Translations under genes and position numbers: made by a program
Assembly (NCBI GenBank): GCA_016196785.1
Contig: JACPXA010000163.1
Coordinates: 1-6,101, forward strand
Reading direction: 5' to 3'
Source: Elusimicrobiota bacterium
GTDB taxonomy: Bacteria > Elusimicrobiota > Elusimicrobia > 2-01-FULL-59-12 > JACPXA01
Length of the DNA: 6,101 nucleotides
Notes under the pieces: model-generated
Told to the model about the DNA's origin: nothing
Database searches by the model: none
The model's input: the letters and a program-made list of their open reading frames with translations, nothing else
In this document: positions 4,774-6,101 of the stretch, piece after piece
Layout: each line of letters starts with the position of its first letter
How positions within the stretch are numbered: position 1 is the stretch's first letter

Positions 4774-5960
4774 TCAATAAGCGGAAACGTGATAGCCGAA
4801 AAACTTTAGTCCAGATCCTGAGTTCGTGTTCCGTAGCGGGTATTCCTCTGGATCAAGATTTCCCAGCATTTCATGTATGCTGGATCGCCCAAAATACCGG
4901 AGCTTTTGAGCGCATTGGGCCATTCTAACCACGAGAGGTTCTCTTTCATCCACGAGATGTTGCCATGCACGTCGAATAGTTTGCAGGTCGTTGTTTTTTG
5001 GATTGAGAAATCTCGATTTATTTAGCGGAAACGAATTCATGCAATGAAGACAATCCACAATCTGCCTAATTTCCGTTCTATAAATTCTCAGAATTTTCTC
5101 TCTGCTTAGTAACCTCTTTATTTTTTCTGAGTACTCCGTACGCCAGTCATCCGTTTCAACGCCATCGGCACCATGAGATACCCAATCCTTAAAGCGACGC
5201 GCGTATTTTTCAATTTCCTTCTCCCTTTCCCCATCAGACAATACCCGCGCCTTAATCTTGGCGTATTTCTTAGAAGGGCGGCCTGGTGCATGATGAAAAC
5301 AGTAATTTAAGAAACCGTCTGTCTCAAAATAAAGAGGGCGGTTAGGCCAAACACGCTGTATCTTTGCATACACAGTAGCAAAATCCTTGTACCTAGCTCG
5401 GAAGGTGTCATAGTCAAGAAAACGGGATGACGCCTTTCCAGGACCGGGATCCGATGGAAGTTTCCATAATGCCTCTAACGCATCTCCGTACATTTCCTCT
5501 TTTTCCGTTCTAACTCGTCTATGAGCTAGTTTGGGTAACAAACCAGGAGAGATTTCGTTGGCAACCCTCTCCCACCATTCTTCAAATAAGCTGATTATTC
5601 CACCAGCTTCCTTGCCGGATAGCCATACTCCCACCTCATAGCGTCTTGCAAATGCTGTATTGGTCAGGTTCGCGGACGAGACAAGAGCGTCGTTGTCAAT
5701 GATATAGATTTTGGCATGTAGGCCCTTAATCCCCTTTATGTGCCCTCGATCGTAAAACTGCTTTAGGGTCTCGTAGTTGAGATTGCTGCTGTTGAAGAAA
5801 TCTGTTATGAGCCGCACTGAAAAGTGGCCATCATCAACCCACTTCCTGCCTAAGATCCTTCTGACGCTTGCCCAGGGGCCGATAAACGGAGACGCGACCC
5901 ATAACCTGTTGGTCGCCCTGTCACAAGCTGTACGTAATGTGTCAACTAATTGCTGACCAG
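4774..5960 (-). pseudogene. Phospholipase D-like (HKD) protein, 5' end removed by an IS
   Basis: The frame carries RLWVASPFIG (about 5868-5897), a typical PLD-fold strand. RLITDFFNS follows, then one HKD motif, LHAKIYIID with H, K and D at the spacing HxKxxxxD, followed by SSANLT. PLD-superfamily enzymes cleave phosphodiester bonds in lipids or DNA. The single HKD motif and soluble sequence suit a nuclease-type dimer, sometimes found in restriction or defence loci. About 250 further residues follow that I cannot place firmly. They end with KLRYFGRSSI...LRNTNSGSGLKFFGY, a helical segment I associate loosely with restriction-type proteins. The first in-frame start is a GTG at 5817, inside the conserved fold, while the frame stays open to 5973, inside the IS end. 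The true start is therefore lost. The gene is AT-richer than the recombinase 9 nt downstream. Confidence 0.8.
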
Positions 5961-5973
5961 TGTCGTTTACGAA

Positions 5974-6018
5974 TTAAAAGTGAACCGTCTTTCTGAGATT
6001 TCCGTTTTAAAAGTGAAC
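5974..6018 (+). repeat. Two direct copies of TTAAAAGTGAAC, 33 bp apart, in the IS end
   Basis: Copies lie at 5974-5985 and 6007-6018 and are identical. Repeated subterminal motifs of this kind bind the transposase in several DDE-type IS families, such as IS21. The first copy also supplies the TAA that closes the truncated PLD frame. Confidence 0.75.
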
Positions 6019-6065
6019 TTCTCACCAGTCCCTATGCTAGAGCTCACACAGGAGGGCGCTAGCCG

Positions 6066-6101
6066 ATGGGACAGTTGCATAAGCGGTTCACCGATGAACA
6101 G
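6066..6101 (+). CDS. Transposase, first 12 codons only
   Basis: An ATG at 6066 follows a strong Shine-Dalgarno, AGGAGGG at 6050-6056, with 9-nt spacing. It opens the frame MGQLHKRFTDEQ, which runs off the right edge. I associate this N-terminus with integrase-core (DDE) transposases of IS elements, where it begins a helix-turn-helix domain. Twelve residues do not allow a family assignment. Support comes mainly from the IS-type terminal repeats just upstream. Transcription would run rightward, away from the interrupted PLD gene. Confidence 0.6.
   Translation, partial: MGQLHKRFTDEQ

Larger units (their letters stand above)
5961..6101 (+). mobile_element. Left end of an insertion sequence (continues beyond the window)
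   Basis: The PLD frame is broken here. The first bases TGTCGTTTACG look like an IS terminus of the TG type, followed by two spaced copies of a 12-bp repeat and then a transposase start. The exact boundary is inferred; it could be anywhere from 5959 to 5974. The right end, target duplication and family are outside the window. Confidence 0.68.

Noticed and set aside
4087..4809. 240-codon open frame on the plus strand
   Set aside because: It is the antisense shadow of the GC-rich recombinase gene, with no ribosome-binding site or recognisable domain.

Overview
The window is a GC-rich bacterial chromosome segment in which ordinary housekeeping genes give way to an accessory, defence-type region. 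The left end carries the last part of an RlpA-type cell-wall protein on the plus strand and three very small genes on the minus strand: a Lys/Arg/Gln-rich 46-residue protein, a 63-residue CPXCG cysteine-rich protein, and a Lys-rich 37-residue protein. This set recalls Nitrospirota and some Desulfobacterota or Proteobacteria. Nitrospira-like is my best guess for the host, but nothing here proves it.

From about 1166 to 3183 lies the core of the window, a compact restriction-modification (R-M) module. It begins with an intergenic stretch holding a long imperfect hairpin, three tandem copies of an 18/15-bp unit and a perfect 17-bp palindrome. A strong promoter with a 15-bp operator-like palindrome follows. 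It drives a 374-residue protein that fuses an XRE-type helix-turn-helix domain to a beta-class amino-methyltransferase (DPPF before FDPFGGGG). Convergent with it is a 198-residue restriction endonuclease that I recognise as a BamHI/OkrAI homologue. The catalytic D, E and E and all the base-contacting residues known from the BamHI-DNA complex are present, so the predicted site is GGATCC. The two stop codons share one CTAG. A near-identical 21-bp direct repeat lies on both sides of the module.

Beyond a strong bidirectional terminator (3286-3320) are two minus-strand genes. One is a serine recombinase whose C-terminal tail is short and runs into a GC-rich nested hairpin. The other is a phospholipase D-like (HKD) protein, AT-richer than its neighbours. 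The PLD reading frame stays open beyond its first possible start codon, up to the end of an insertion sequence at about 5961. Its true N-terminus is therefore missing and the IS has cut it off. The IS end has two copies of a 12-bp repeat, a ribosome-binding site and the first 12 codons of a transposase, which runs off the window.

Working model: the HTH-methyltransferase protects GGATCC sites and represses its own promoter through the palindrome. The nuclease is made from a separate, weakly translated (possibly leaderless) promoter on the other strand. The recombinase, the IS, the repeat-rich spacer and the flanking direct repeats suggest that the region was assembled by horizontal transfer.
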